This document shows positions 8,701 through 15,853 of a stretch of DNA of 46,165 bases, one piece after another. The translations under genes were made by a program, and so were the position numbers. This stretch comes from Bacteroidia bacterium (lineage in GTDB: Bacteria; Bacteroidota; Bacteroidia; Bacteroidales; Prolixibacteraceae). The DNA is taken from the NCBI GenBank assembly GCA_026391295.1, contig JAPLDS010000046.1, forward strand, positions 55,001-101,165, in the 5' to 3' direction. The notes beneath the pieces were generated by a model. The model was not told the DNA's origin, searched no databases, and saw only the letters and a list, made by a program, of their open reading frames with translations. Each line of letters opens with the position of its first letter. The first letter of the stretch is position 1.

Positions 8701-8736
8701 GATTGCACTAACAAGAATAATGGCTAATCTGTTCAT
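5710..8736 (-). CDS. Double-domain secreted amidohydrolase, one degenerate and one intact barrel
   Basis: This 1008-residue exported protein (signal peptide 1-21) contains two amidohydrolase modules in tandem. The first (about 35-425) ends in a typical TKTPANLLKMYDQVGSLEKGKLANFLI segment but has PSFIDIYSDYG at 90-100 in place of the HxH motif. A linker beta domain (about 430-565) follows. The second module (about 567-960) is intact: GIIDEHSHIA (HSH at 626-628), further ligands in ITCHSYVQSE and THILEGYKV, and the Asp in NSDDAEMARR. The tail carries CEEGCH and a Ser/Arg-rich end. The relatives are imidazolonepropionase-like and peptidase-like amidohydrolases. It is the first gene of a two-gene operon with the degenerate paralogue at 4356-5633. 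The substrate is unknown; a cyclic amide or dipeptide in the periplasm is plausible. Confidence 0.9.
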   Translation of the reverse strand: MNRLAIILVSAILTISFQLAGQETFPLNDVANPREGCTAFIHATIIKDSKTTLQDASMIIRHGKIENIGSALPIPKDAVVIDCKGKYIYPSFIDIYSDYGVSANKTEGSSGDRGRQMTSSTKGAFGWNQAIRSENVSSDLFKVNPSKAKDLRAIGIGAVLSHQMDGISRGTGTFVTLGLEKENKVMLKEKASANFSFDKGSSTQDYPTSLMGAIALLRQNFLDAQWYQTKPAEEGINLSLQAFLDNRALPQIFEGNDKWNDLRADKVGDEFGVQFIVKGGGNEYQRIAEIKATNAPFILPLNFPLAMDVDDPIDSRFVSLADLKHWEMAPLNPAAFEKATIPFALTSTGLKELSSFIPNLRKAIKAGLSEQAALDALTKTPANLLKMYDQVGSLEKGKLANFLITSAPVFAEKTVIFQNWVQGNRYVVKDEGWKDRNGIYTLTLNNETYRMELKGDAAKPKILLIAKDTLKSELEMNDRLVRLSLSAKKDSLFKVKLSGVMSEERWNGTALFSTGKSAIWVATKSSELSLDADTAKTKKADSPFKNEGVVTFPFGGYGSQEIPSQETILIKNATVWTNEKGGKLEGTDVLIRKGKIAAIGKNLSEGKARIIDGTGKHLSAGIIDEHSHIAVSGEVNECSQSVTAESRITDVINPDDVNIYRQLSGGVTGSHILHGSCNTIGGQTQLLKLRWGANAEQMKFSNWDPFIKFALGENVKRSYYPSSTRFPDTRMGVEEVLADAFTRAREYQKLGPTKRKDLELEALSEILNKKRFITCHSYVQSEINSLIKIADRFNFTVNTFTHILEGYKVADKMNAHGSNASTFSDWWNYKMEVVDAIPQNAFLMQKNGVNVALNSDDAEMARRLNQEAAKSVKYANMDEQEALKMVTLNPAKMLHVADRTGSIKVGKDADLVLWSDHPLSIYAKSELTMVDGVIYFDRERDKKLREQILTERTRLLQKMISAKKDGEKTVPAAPSFAVRNYCEEGCHDGTSLLDRLENRESSRSSTQE

Positions 8737-8956
8737 TGAAGGGGAATTTAAACGATGGATTATAGAATGCTAAAATAACAATTCATTTGATCACTCTGCA
8801 AAACTTTTTTCTGCGAGATGCGGCTTTGTTAATTTTAAAAGAACAAGTTTTGTTGATTGGTTAGGACAACTGTTTTTTGTCTTGAGGGCAGTTAATCTAA
8901 ATTTATTAATATTGGGTAAAATTAAAACCAATCTTAAACTTGTTTTTAACTCACAG

Positions 8957-11260
8957 ATGCGCCCTATGAAATCTGATCGCGTTGATGGAACGGCTAATGT
9001 TTCGCTTTCTTCAAAAAAGCTTGACTACTCGCTAACTGGGAAGAATACCAAAAGAGCGGTGGAGTTAGGACTTGCTGAAGCCGATTGGTATCAAACTCCC
9101 GTGCCGCGTGCCACTATGCGTGAATTATTAACACGTAAAAATGGGCCTGCTATTCGGGATACACTCTTACTTATCGTTGTCTTAGTCAGCACCGCGGTTA
9201 CCACGGTAGTTTTCTGGGGTACCTGGTGGGCTGTGATTTCTTATCTTATTTACGCTGTATTTTACGGCACTAGCTCTGATTCAAGATGGCATGAGTGTGG
9301 TCATGGGACCGCTTTCAAAACAAACTGGATGAATGATGCTTTGTACGAGGTTGCATCTTTTATGGTTATGCGCGAATCGGTGGTCTGGCGCTGGAGTCAT
9401 AACCGTCACCATAGCGATACTATAATTGTTGGACGCGATCCAGAGATTCAAATTCCACGTCCACCAAACTTGTTGATGCTCGCACTCTCCCTTTTAAATT
9501 TGCCCGGCTACAAAGCTTATTATCCAGGTCTGATTCGTCATGCACTGGGCAAGGTTACTGGGGCAGAGAGGACTTTTGTCCCGGAGACTGAATTTGGAAA
9601 GATATTCAGAAATGCACGTATAATAGTTCTCATTTACACCTTAGTAATTTTATCCGCCATCGTGTTAAAGACTTGGATTCCTGTTTTCCTATTTATCTTG
9701 CCTCAATTTTTTGGCACCTGGTTGATGATTTTGCACAATACTCCGCAACATGCTGGTCTTGCTGAAAATGTATTAGATCATCGTCTGAATTGTCGCACCG
9801 TTTATATGAACCCCATAAGTCGGTTTATTTATTGGAACATGAACTACCATGTCGAGCATCACATGTTTCCGCTCGTTCCCTACCATGCGCTTCCTAAACT
9901 TCATAAATTGGTAAAAGACGATTGTCCACCTGTCTATCCATCTATTTACTCCGCTTGGAAGGAGATCCTGCCAACGATAATTAAGCAAGTGAAAGACCCT
10001 TCGTACTGCGTGAAACGAAAACTGCCTGAATCTAAAGGGCGAATTGACGAGCGCATATTACGCACCGATTGCCTCCCGGATGCCGACGGATGGATAGAGG
10101 TTACTGCTTCAGCTCGTCTGATTAATGAAGATGTGATCCGCTTTGATTCCGGGAAGAAGACGTTTGCGATACACCGCGATAACGAGGGAAAACTTTATGC
10201 TACCGATGGTATTTGCACCCATGGAAATACCCATTTAAGTGAAGGTCTTGTAAAAGGCAAGATCATCGAATGCCCGAAACACAACGGCCGATTTAATCTG
10301 GCTGATGGTTCCCCAGCTCGAGCCCCAATTTGTGCTGGATTGGCCACTTATCCGGTGGAAGAGCGAAACGGCTCTATCTGGATTAATCTGAAAAGAGCAG
10401 GGGGCGACGGAGCGCGTTCTGAGAAAAAATACGAGCTCGTTGTTATTAGCAATTTAAGTGTCTCTACGTTTATTAAAGAGCTTGTTTTGGAGCCAATTGA
10501 TGTCAAAGAAAAAATGGTGTTTACTCCTGGCGACTATATGCAGATTGATATTCCAAGTTACGAGGAGATCGGTTTTCACGATTTTGAGATTCCTGAGCCC
10601 TATGCTTCCGTCTGGAATCGTCAAGGTATTTTCAATCTTACAAGCAAAAATGCAGACTTGGGACGTCGCAATAATTACTCTCTTGCAAGCAATTGTGTAA
10701 CCGAGCGAACGCTTAAATTTAATGTCCGTCTTGCCACTCCGCCTCCTGGTCAAGATTGCCCTCCAGGTATTGGGTCTAGCTATATTTTTAATTTAAAGCC
10801 AGGCGATCGGGTTTCTGCCATTGGGTCGTTTGGCGATTTTCATATCAAGCCAACTCAGAAAGAGATGGTCTACATCGGTGGTGGGGCAGGAATGGCTCCA
10901 ATACGTGGGCACCTTGCACACCTTTTTGAAAATGAGTCAACAAACCGTAAAGTTAGCTATTGGTATGGCTCACGCTCGAAACAAGAGATTTTCTGCGACG
11001 ATTATTTTGAAAATCTAGCAGATCAGCATTCTAATTTTAGTTTTAAGATTGCCCTCTCAGATCCGCTGACAGAAGATAATTGGAATGGCGATAAAGGGTT
11101 TATTCATGAAGTTGTATTTGAAAACTACCTAAAGAATCATCCCACCCCTAAATCCATAGAGTTCTATCTCTGCGGTCCACCAATGATGATTAAAGCCTGT
11201 CTTAAAATGCTCGCCGGCCTAGGTGTATCCGAAGAACAGATTGCCTTCGATGAGTTTTAA
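8957..11260 (+). CDS. Fatty-acid-desaturase / Rieske / NqrF-like reductase fusion
   Basis: The protein has 767 residues in three fused domains. Residues about 40-350 are a membrane di-iron desaturase/hydroxylase with all histidine boxes: HECGH (112-116), HNRHH (148-152) and HVEHH (298-302), plus hydrophobic spans. Residues about 375-480 are a Rieske-type ferredoxin: CTH (420-422) and CPKH (439-442). Residues about 490-767 match the FAD and NAD(P)H modules of NqrF (Na+-NQR subunit F), with NYSLAS, GGGAGMAP (641-648), YWYGSRS and LCGPPM, but without NqrF's own plant-type ferredoxin domain. Electrons can be inferred to flow NADH, FAD, [2Fe-2S], di-iron site in one chain. Separate MocD/MocE-type proteins supply the first two domains elsewhere. 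ATG 8957 is preferred to TTG 8882; ATG 8966 is also possible. The gene stands alone before a strong terminator. Confidence 0.93.
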   Translation: MRPMKSDRVDGTANVSLSSKKLDYSLTGKNTKRAVELGLAEADWYQTPVPRATMRELLTRKNGPAIRDTLLLIVVLVSTAVTTVVFWGTWWAVISYLIYAVFYGTSSDSRWHECGHGTAFKTNWMNDALYEVASFMVMRESVVWRWSHNRHHSDTIIVGRDPEIQIPRPPNLLMLALSLLNLPGYKAYYPGLIRHALGKVTGAERTFVPETEFGKIFRNARIIVLIYTLVILSAIVLKTWIPVFLFILPQFFGTWLMILHNTPQHAGLAENVLDHRLNCRTVYMNPISRFIYWNMNYHVEHHMFPLVPYHALPKLHKLVKDDCPPVYPSIYSAWKEILPTIIKQVKDPSYCVKRKLPESKGRIDERILRTDCLPDADGWIEVTASARLINEDVIRFDSGKKTFAIHRDNEGKLYATDGICTHGNTHLSEGLVKGKIIECPKHNGRFNLADGSPARAPICAGLATYPVEERNGSIWINLKRAGGDGARSEKKYELVVISNLSVSTFIKELVLEPIDVKEKMVFTPGDYMQIDIPSYEEIGFHDFEIPEPYASVWNRQGIFNLTSKNADLGRRNNYSLASNCVTERTLKFNVRLATPPPGQDCPPGIGSSYIFNLKPGDRVSAIGSFGDFHIKPTQKEMVYIGGGAGMAPIRGHLAHLFENESTNRKVSYWYGSRSKQEIFCDDYFENLADQHSNFSFKIALSDPLTEDNWNGDKGFIHEVVFENYLKNHPTPKSIEFYLCGPPMMIKACLKMLAGLGVSEEQIAFDEF

Positions 11261-11292
11261 TTAGTGGTCTACTCTGCTGGTCTTATAATAAG

Positions 11293-11333
11293 AAAGGGTT
11301 TAGGAAGGTAAAACTTCTTAAACCCTTTTTTTT
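11293..11333 (+). terminator. Rho-independent terminator after the fusion gene
   Basis: A 15-bp stem (11293-11307 with 11314-11328, one G-T pair) closes a 6-base loop and is followed by a T run at 11329-11333. The stem starts 33 bases after the stop codon of the desaturase fusion. It is the clearest intrinsic terminator in the window. Confidence 0.9.
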
Positions 11334-11445
11334 ATGTCTAATTCTTTGAAAAATTCTTGTTTGGGTTTGATTTTTTCGGAGTAAAATAGGCTAAATAGAA
11401 TTTAAAGGATCGAATATTTTGAATGATACAGCAGGAAGAATTATT

Positions 11446-11484
11446 GATAAAATTTTATCGAATTCAGCCAATATTCTATCTTTG
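11446..11484 (+). promoter_or_regulatory. Candidate promoter and palindrome before the thioredoxin-like gene
   Basis: TATCTTTG (11477-11484) is an exact TAnnTTTG -7 element, placed so that transcription would start about 12 bases before ATG 11503. A perfect 14-bp palindrome GATAAAATTTTATC (11446-11459) lies where the -33 region would be and could be an operator. No TTG at the normal spacing was seen, so the promoter call is moderate. Confidence 0.35.
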
Positions 11485-11502
11485 AAATCTAAATTCAATA
11501 AA

Positions 11503-12027
11503 ATGAAATATTTTAAAATTCTAATTCTTCTTATTTTCTTCTCATTAAAACTTCAAGGTCAGTCGGTTGCGGATTTTACCATTTCATCGGTAACCGACAA
11601 TCGCAGTTTTACCTTAAGTAAGTCGAAAGGTAAATTTATCGCTCTCCATTTTTTATTGAAAACAGAGTGTCCTTATTGTATAAAACATACCAATGACTAC
11701 TTTGAAAAAGCGAGCTCATTACCTAATGTGCTTCAAATATTTATTAAGCCAGACGAAGAGAAAGATATTAAAGGATGGGCTGAAAAGTTGGGTGGCAATA
11801 AGGCTAATAAATATCCTATTTACCAGGATGTTAAGGCTAAGCTTGCGGATCAATTTAATATCCCCTCTGGCTATGCCTTTCATGGTCAAATAGTGCACTA
11901 TCCTGCATTGATCTTGCTCAATGAAAAAGGGGAAGAAGTATTTAGATATATTGGCAAAAATAATTCAGATCGGTATTCATTTGAAAATTTAAAAGCAACG
12001 ATTCAGGACCTAATGAATAAGAAATAG
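11503..12027 (+). CDS. Secreted thioredoxin-like / peroxiredoxin-like protein
   Basis: The protein has 174 residues with a signal peptide (1-20, ending LQGQ). The thioredoxin fold is indicated by VADFTISSV, a CxxC active site in TECPYCIKH (C56, C59) following the FIALHFL strand, and the cis-Pro region VHYPALILLNEKGEEVFRYIG. This layout fits an AhpC/TSA or redoxin-type protein working in the periplasm, possibly reducing disulfides or peroxides. The open frame extends upstream to 11419, but ATG 11503 begins the signal peptide and lies just after a TAnnTTTG element. Two small genes follow on the same strand. The physiological partner is unknown. Confidence 0.85.
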   Translation: MKYFKILILLIFFSLKLQGQSVADFTISSVTDNRSFTLSKSKGKFIALHFLLKTECPYCIKHTNDYFEKASSLPNVLQIFIKPDEEKDIKGWAEKLGGNKANKYPIYQDVKAKLADQFNIPSGYAFHGQIVHYPALILLNEKGEEVFRYIGKNNSDRYSFENLKATIQDLMNKK

Positions 12028-12060
12028 GCCCCAGTCCAATGCATCGTATATTTTTATTTT

Positions 12061-12390
12061 ATGCACATATCAATTACAGGATTAAAACCAAAAGGTTTGT
12101 GGGGATTTATTCGATTTTGGACTTTAGCCATCCCCTCATTTGGTGAGGCAAAATCGGCCAAAGGGAATCTTTATAGTGCAGTCAAAAAAATCAACGGCTA
12201 TAATTGTACTTTGTCGGCTTGGGAAAGTCGTGAACTCATGCTGGCTTTTATGAAAAATGGTGTTCATCTTAAGGCAATGAAAGCATTTACATCCATAGCA
12301 ACCGGTCGAACATATGGGTATGAATCTGATATAATTCCAACTTGGGAAGAGGCCTATTCACTACTAGAATCAAAAGGAAAAAATTATTAA
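12061..12390 (+). CDS. Small ABM/DUF3291-like dimeric alpha-beta barrel protein
   Basis: This 109-residue cytoplasmic protein has no signal peptide. The segment TLSAWESRELMLAFMKNGVHLKAMKAF (about residues 55-81) resembles the helix-strand core of antibiotic-biosynthesis-monooxygenase-like or DUF3291 and spheroidene-monooxygenase-like domains, where the aromatic WES stretch is typical. Such small barrels dimerise and are often of unknown substrate. It starts 33 bases after the thioredoxin-like gene and ends 10 bases before a small membrane protein gene, so the three are likely co-transcribed. The fold call is tentative. Confidence 0.75.
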   Translation: MHISITGLKPKGLWGFIRFWTLAIPSFGEAKSAKGNLYSAVKKINGYNCTLSAWESRELMLAFMKNGVHLKAMKAFTSIATGRTYGYESDIIPTWEEAYSLLESKGKNY

Positions 12391-12400
12391 AACTTGCACT

Positions 12401-12682
12401 ATGAAAACATCATTTAATAAGTTTATTTATATTGGGTTTGTCATTTTTGGAATTTATGAATTGGTCGCACGGCACTCTCCAGGTGATGCAGCAACATATT
12501 TGGGAATCGCTTTAGCATTTGATCCTTTTGATCAAACACAGTCATGGGAAAAAAGGCCAACTTGGCAAAAGGCAGTTTTAGTAATTCACCTAGCGATTGT
12601 TCTTGGTCTGTTTGGTTATATGATTGGAACTGCATCAGGTGATTTTAAGAAAGGAATCATGGATGGCTGGCAAGGGAAATAA
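12401..12682 (+). CDS. Small two-helix membrane protein, function unknown
   Basis: The protein has 93 residues with two hydrophobic segments, near residues 8-22 (FIYIGFVIFGIYELV) and 58-76 (AVLVIHLAIVLGLFGYMIG). They are separated by a polar, acidic and aromatic loop (LAFDPFDQTQSWEKRPTWQKA). I do not recognise a named family with certainty, although similar short proteins are common in Bacteroidota. It follows the ABM-like gene by 10 bases and is the last gene in the run before a convergent lipoprotein gene. Confidence 0.75.
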   Translation: MKTSFNKFIYIGFVIFGIYELVARHSPGDAATYLGIALAFDPFDQTQSWEKRPTWQKAVLVIHLAIVLGLFGYMIGTASGDFKKGIMDGWQGK

Positions 12683-12757
12683 ATTTCTTGCTTTCCCCTA
12701 TTAGGGTTTATGAGATTGGAGGAGGTTTGCCAAATAAATAGACGATAACTTAATCGG

Positions 12758-13126
12758 CTACTTCGCGCAGATCTCTATACTGATTCGTTTGTTTGGAATC
12801 GGACTATAAGCCAGACATTGTGCACAAGTCTGAACGACTGGGTTCTTCGGGATGGAAAAATAGAATTCATCCCCTTCTTTGATCGTGGAGGGGAAGGTAC
12901 AGATGCTAGCCAATCCAAATACATTTTGATAAGTCTTACTCGTGATTGGATTTTGCCAACTAGCCTCATAGAGCGATTTGTCCACATTGCCCTCTATTAT
13001 TTCAATGACATAATTCATGCAAATACCTTGCAACACCAATTTGCCTTTAAAACAGTCAACTGAAGTGCTACTCGACTTCTTGCATGCCAGGTTTAACAGA
13101 AGAGTTAGTATGAGTAAATATTTCAT
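12758..13126 (-). CDS. Small cysteine-containing lipoprotein, function unknown
   Basis: This 122-residue lipoprotein has a signal peptide ending LLNLAC (cysteine at 15). The mature part has five further cysteines (C25, C36, C77 and the pair in VQTCAQC) that probably form disulfides. Segments such as CFKGKLVLQGICMNYVIEII and KEGDEFYFSI look like a small beta-rich domain found in hypothetical lipoproteins of Sphingobacteria-type genomes. It is transcribed from the minus strand, 70 bases downstream of the glycosidase gene's upstream-strand neighbour region, and converges on the small membrane protein gene. No function can be given. Confidence 0.75.
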   Translation of the reverse strand: MKYLLILTLLLNLACKKSSSTSVDCFKGKLVLQGICMNYVIEIIEGNVDKSLYEASWQNPITSKTYQNVFGLASICTFPSTIKEGDEFYFSIPKNPVVQTCAQCLAYSPIPNKRISIEICAK

Positions 13127-13196
13127 CCTTTAACAGGTTGATTGCTGAATGAATTAGATCCCTAAAGTTAACCCTTCTTAAGCACTTTTTCAGTTT

Positions 13197-15650
13197 TTAA
13201 TGTCCTGAGCCGCTCGGTATAGGGATCAGCCAGACCTCTGCCACCTGAACACCTCTGCCACTTCCGCCGATTCCGGGAGGCCTGCTCCATTTGAGTCGTA
13301 GCTTGCCTGACTGTGTTGCTTCGGCAGGAAGTTCAAACTCCACCGGTTGGTAATCCATCTCTTTCGGACGCATGGGATGAACTTCAATTTTATCATTCGC
13401 AACAAGCCTGATAAGACCTCTTCCCTCTGGTCCGTAAACAATCCGAAGGCGATAACGGCTAGATTTATCTAGATCTGGATAGAACATCTCCAACGGATGA
13501 TCGTGTATGGTTTCTGCATAGGTGCAGGATGAGATTCGGGCTTCATGATTCAACGAGCGGACCACCATACCAGAGGCAGGACCATATTGAAATGCAGGAT
13601 CATCGGCATAGGTCGTCCCTCTAACAAGATGCGGCTGCGATCCTATCTTTCCCAGATCATCGTAGAAACCACCTTTGCCAGGATTACTCCAATTGACGAT
13701 CTTGTCAAGTCGAGCCAAGCGCTCGGACTCATTGGCAAGAGTCTTAATCTCAGAAAATTGTTTGTTCAGCCAGGGTGCATTGTTCAATGGAAAGTCGATA
13801 AGATCGAGGTTTGCTCCCCGCCGCACTCCGATCGCCTTATATCGCGGCACGCTCAGCTGCATATGAATACTTTGGAATAGTGCCTCTGCCAGTTCAAAAA
13901 CACGGGCATGGGTTTGAGCCCATTGCTTAATATCTGGGGTTGCTAGCGCCGCTTCTGCATTTATTATGGCGGTTAAACTGCCAGAAGAGGATGCTTTTCG
14001 AAGGAATTCTATCGCTTTTTGCTCTTGCACTGTTTCCCAGTATAGTCGAGTCTGGTCTGTTGCATCATAACAAGCACGATATAAAGCTTGTTGGAAGCGC
14101 CAGTTTTGCAGAATCTGTGGGGAGGCATTCTTTTCGAGTTCCTGAAATTGGACCAAAGTAGTCTGAACACCTTCGTTCTCAATCAATGCTCCTCTCCAAT
14201 TCTGCTCTAGTTTAAGTAGTCCCTTCGAAAACGAATCTCCCATTTCTGAACCAATAAAATACCGACTATAATCGAGAAGAATCGACTCTATTGTAGCATC
14301 GGGATTCCATCCTAAACTACTCCAAAGAATCTTATTCACATCGTCGTTGCACCCTTCTGAGTAGGTAATAAAGCCTTGCTCGGCGAGTGGTTGTATCCGT
14401 TTAAAGATTGCCGACTCATCGACTGGACGTGGGTTAATAGGCTCGCGGTTGAGGGTTGCGACATAGGCAAAATCCCAATCCGGAACAGGGTATTGTGCCC
14501 AGGCAGAGTGCGTAATATCGGGATAGAAACGCATCTTAAACCGTTTTGGAACTTTTGCCCGTAAATCATCAAGGCTCTCAAATTGCTGAGGACCAAACAC
14601 GATGCCTTCTAGCCAGGTGGGTTCCGTTCGCATAATGGTGTAGAAGTCGTTCATCCAGGCAGCATTAAATCCCTGCGGCGACATCCACATTTTAGCCCCT
14701 GGATGGAGTGTTTTAAGTTGTGCTGTCTGCTTCTCTAGCATAGGAAACAAGTTCTTTGGAGAGGTATGACCAGGATCACCTCCAGGGACAAATACGGCAT
14801 CAACCTTTGGCAATTGTCGAAGGACATTGCCCCACTCTTTTAACGCTTTATCTACCGTGGCTTTGTCGCCATAGTCTTTTTCCATTGCAGGATACCAGAT
14901 CCAACACTCTATCCCATAAGCCTTTGCTAGCCCCGACATTTTGATCATCATTTTCATCGGATCCATTGGAAAGTGAGGACTATCGAGATCATCATCTGAA
15001 ACAGGAGGGAGTAATTCGATGGCATTCGTGCCAAAAATGATTAAGTCACGGAAGTATTGCTCCCACATGGGTGCTGACCATCCATCATACGAATTTGTTT
15101 TTGCACGATATCCTAACTGATGACCTCTAAGGGGATATTTTGGAGAGGTGGATAGATTCACGGAATTCGGTAGTGAGACTTTCTCTCTTGAATAATCCAT
15201 CAGTCGCAGGAGTCGTCCAGCACCGAAAAGGACCCCTCGAGCATCGTTACCAGCAACAATTACCAATCCTGTTTCAAGGGTTAGAATTTGATATCCTTCG
15301 GGCTTATGATTATCTCCAGCTTTTAGTCGATTTGTCAAGGCAGGAAAAGAGCGAATGATCTCTTTCGTTTGACCAAGCACTACCCCTTTATCCCCATTAC
15401 TTGGGAGCTTAGTGGAAATTGCCCAGCGAATCCAGCTCCGTTTCTCCACTTCATCAAGCAACATCTCAGATGCTTTCAGTTCCGGACCACTCATGCCTGG
15501 GGCGAGAACTAGCACTGCAGCAGAAAGGTCAACTGGCCCATTTTGAGCCTCGCTATTAGTTGGGTTTTGGGTTTCCCCACTCGACAAAATAGGAAGTATG
15601 ACGAAGAAGAAACAGACAAGCAACAATACACTCAATCTTTTTTTACACAT
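13197..15650 (-). CDS. Secreted glycoside-hydrolase-like protein (GH67/GH20-like architecture)
   Basis: The protein has 817 residues with a signal peptide (about 1-25). Residues about 45-170 form an alpha/beta domain like the N-terminal domains of GH67, GH20 and related enzymes (VLVLAPGMSGPELKASEMLL, then VVLGQT). From about 172 a barrel begins with YPLRGHQLGYRAKTNSYDGW and continues through FGTNAIELLPP, ECWIWYPAMEKDY and DAVFVPGGDPGHTSP, a pattern seen in alpha-glucuronidase-like barrels. The C-terminal 130 residues look like a beta-sandwich accessory domain. I cannot assign a GH family or the catalytic acids with confidence. It is read divergently from a sulfatase operon, suggesting shared control and a role in breaking down an acidic or sulfated glycan. 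Confidence 0.85.
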   Translation of the reverse strand: MCKKRLSVLLLVCFFFVILPILSSGETQNPTNSEAQNGPVDLSAAVLVLAPGMSGPELKASEMLLDEVEKRSWIRWAISTKLPSNGDKGVVLGQTKEIIRSFPALTNRLKAGDNHKPEGYQILTLETGLVIVAGNDARGVLFGAGRLLRLMDYSREKVSLPNSVNLSTSPKYPLRGHQLGYRAKTNSYDGWSAPMWEQYFRDLIIFGTNAIELLPPVSDDDLDSPHFPMDPMKMMIKMSGLAKAYGIECWIWYPAMEKDYGDKATVDKALKEWGNVLRQLPKVDAVFVPGGDPGHTSPKNLFPMLEKQTAQLKTLHPGAKMWMSPQGFNAAWMNDFYTIMRTEPTWLEGIVFGPQQFESLDDLRAKVPKRFKMRFYPDITHSAWAQYPVPDWDFAYVATLNREPINPRPVDESAIFKRIQPLAEQGFITYSEGCNDDVNKILWSSLGWNPDATIESILLDYSRYFIGSEMGDSFSKGLLKLEQNWRGALIENEGVQTTLVQFQELEKNASPQILQNWRFQQALYRACYDATDQTRLYWETVQEQKAIEFLRKASSSGSLTAIINAEAALATPDIKQWAQTHARVFELAEALFQSIHMQLSVPRYKAIGVRRGANLDLIDFPLNNAPWLNKQFSEIKTLANESERLARLDKIVNWSNPGKGGFYDDLGKIGSQPHLVRGTTYADDPAFQYGPASGMVVRSLNHEARISSCTYAETIHDHPLEMFYPDLDKSSRYRLRIVYGPEGRGLIRLVANDKIEVHPMRPKEMDYQPVEFELPAEATQSGKLRLKWSRPPGIGGSGRGVQVAEVWLIPIPSGSGH

Positions 15651-15689
15651 GACAAGGGCTCATTAAGTAATTATAAATTAATATATTGT

Positions 15690-15764
15690 CAAATCTAATA
15701 AAATCGATCATTATAAAATCACAATGATCTTTAATATTCAAAATATCGGACTAGAAGTTCTAGT
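15690..15764. promoter_or_regulatory. Divergent control region with promoter and two inverted repeats
   Basis: On the minus strand, TAGATTTG (plus 15690-15697) is an exact TAnnTTTG element, giving a leader of about 32 bases for the glycosidase gene. Its upstream side is covered by the inverted repeat GATCATT (15706-15712) and AATGATC (15723-15729). A second, perfect repeat ACTAGAA-G-TTCTAGT occupies 15750-15764. Their position between the glycosidase and sulfatase genes suggests operators for shared regulation. Confidence 0.4.
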
Positions 15765-15853
15765 GTTTGTAAATATTTTAATTTCAAATTCTTAGGCTAA
15801 AAATACCAGAATTAGTTACTTAATTTTACCCCTTATAACTTAAAAAAATACAG

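Noticed and set aside
8882-8956. TTG start giving a 792-residue desaturase fusion
   Set aside because: The extra 25 residues are not conserved-looking and ATG codons at 8957 and 8966 are better placed before the first desaturase segment.
12683-12757. Terminator at CCCTATTAGGG between convergent small genes
   Set aside because: The stem would be three to five base pairs with no usable loop and no T run.
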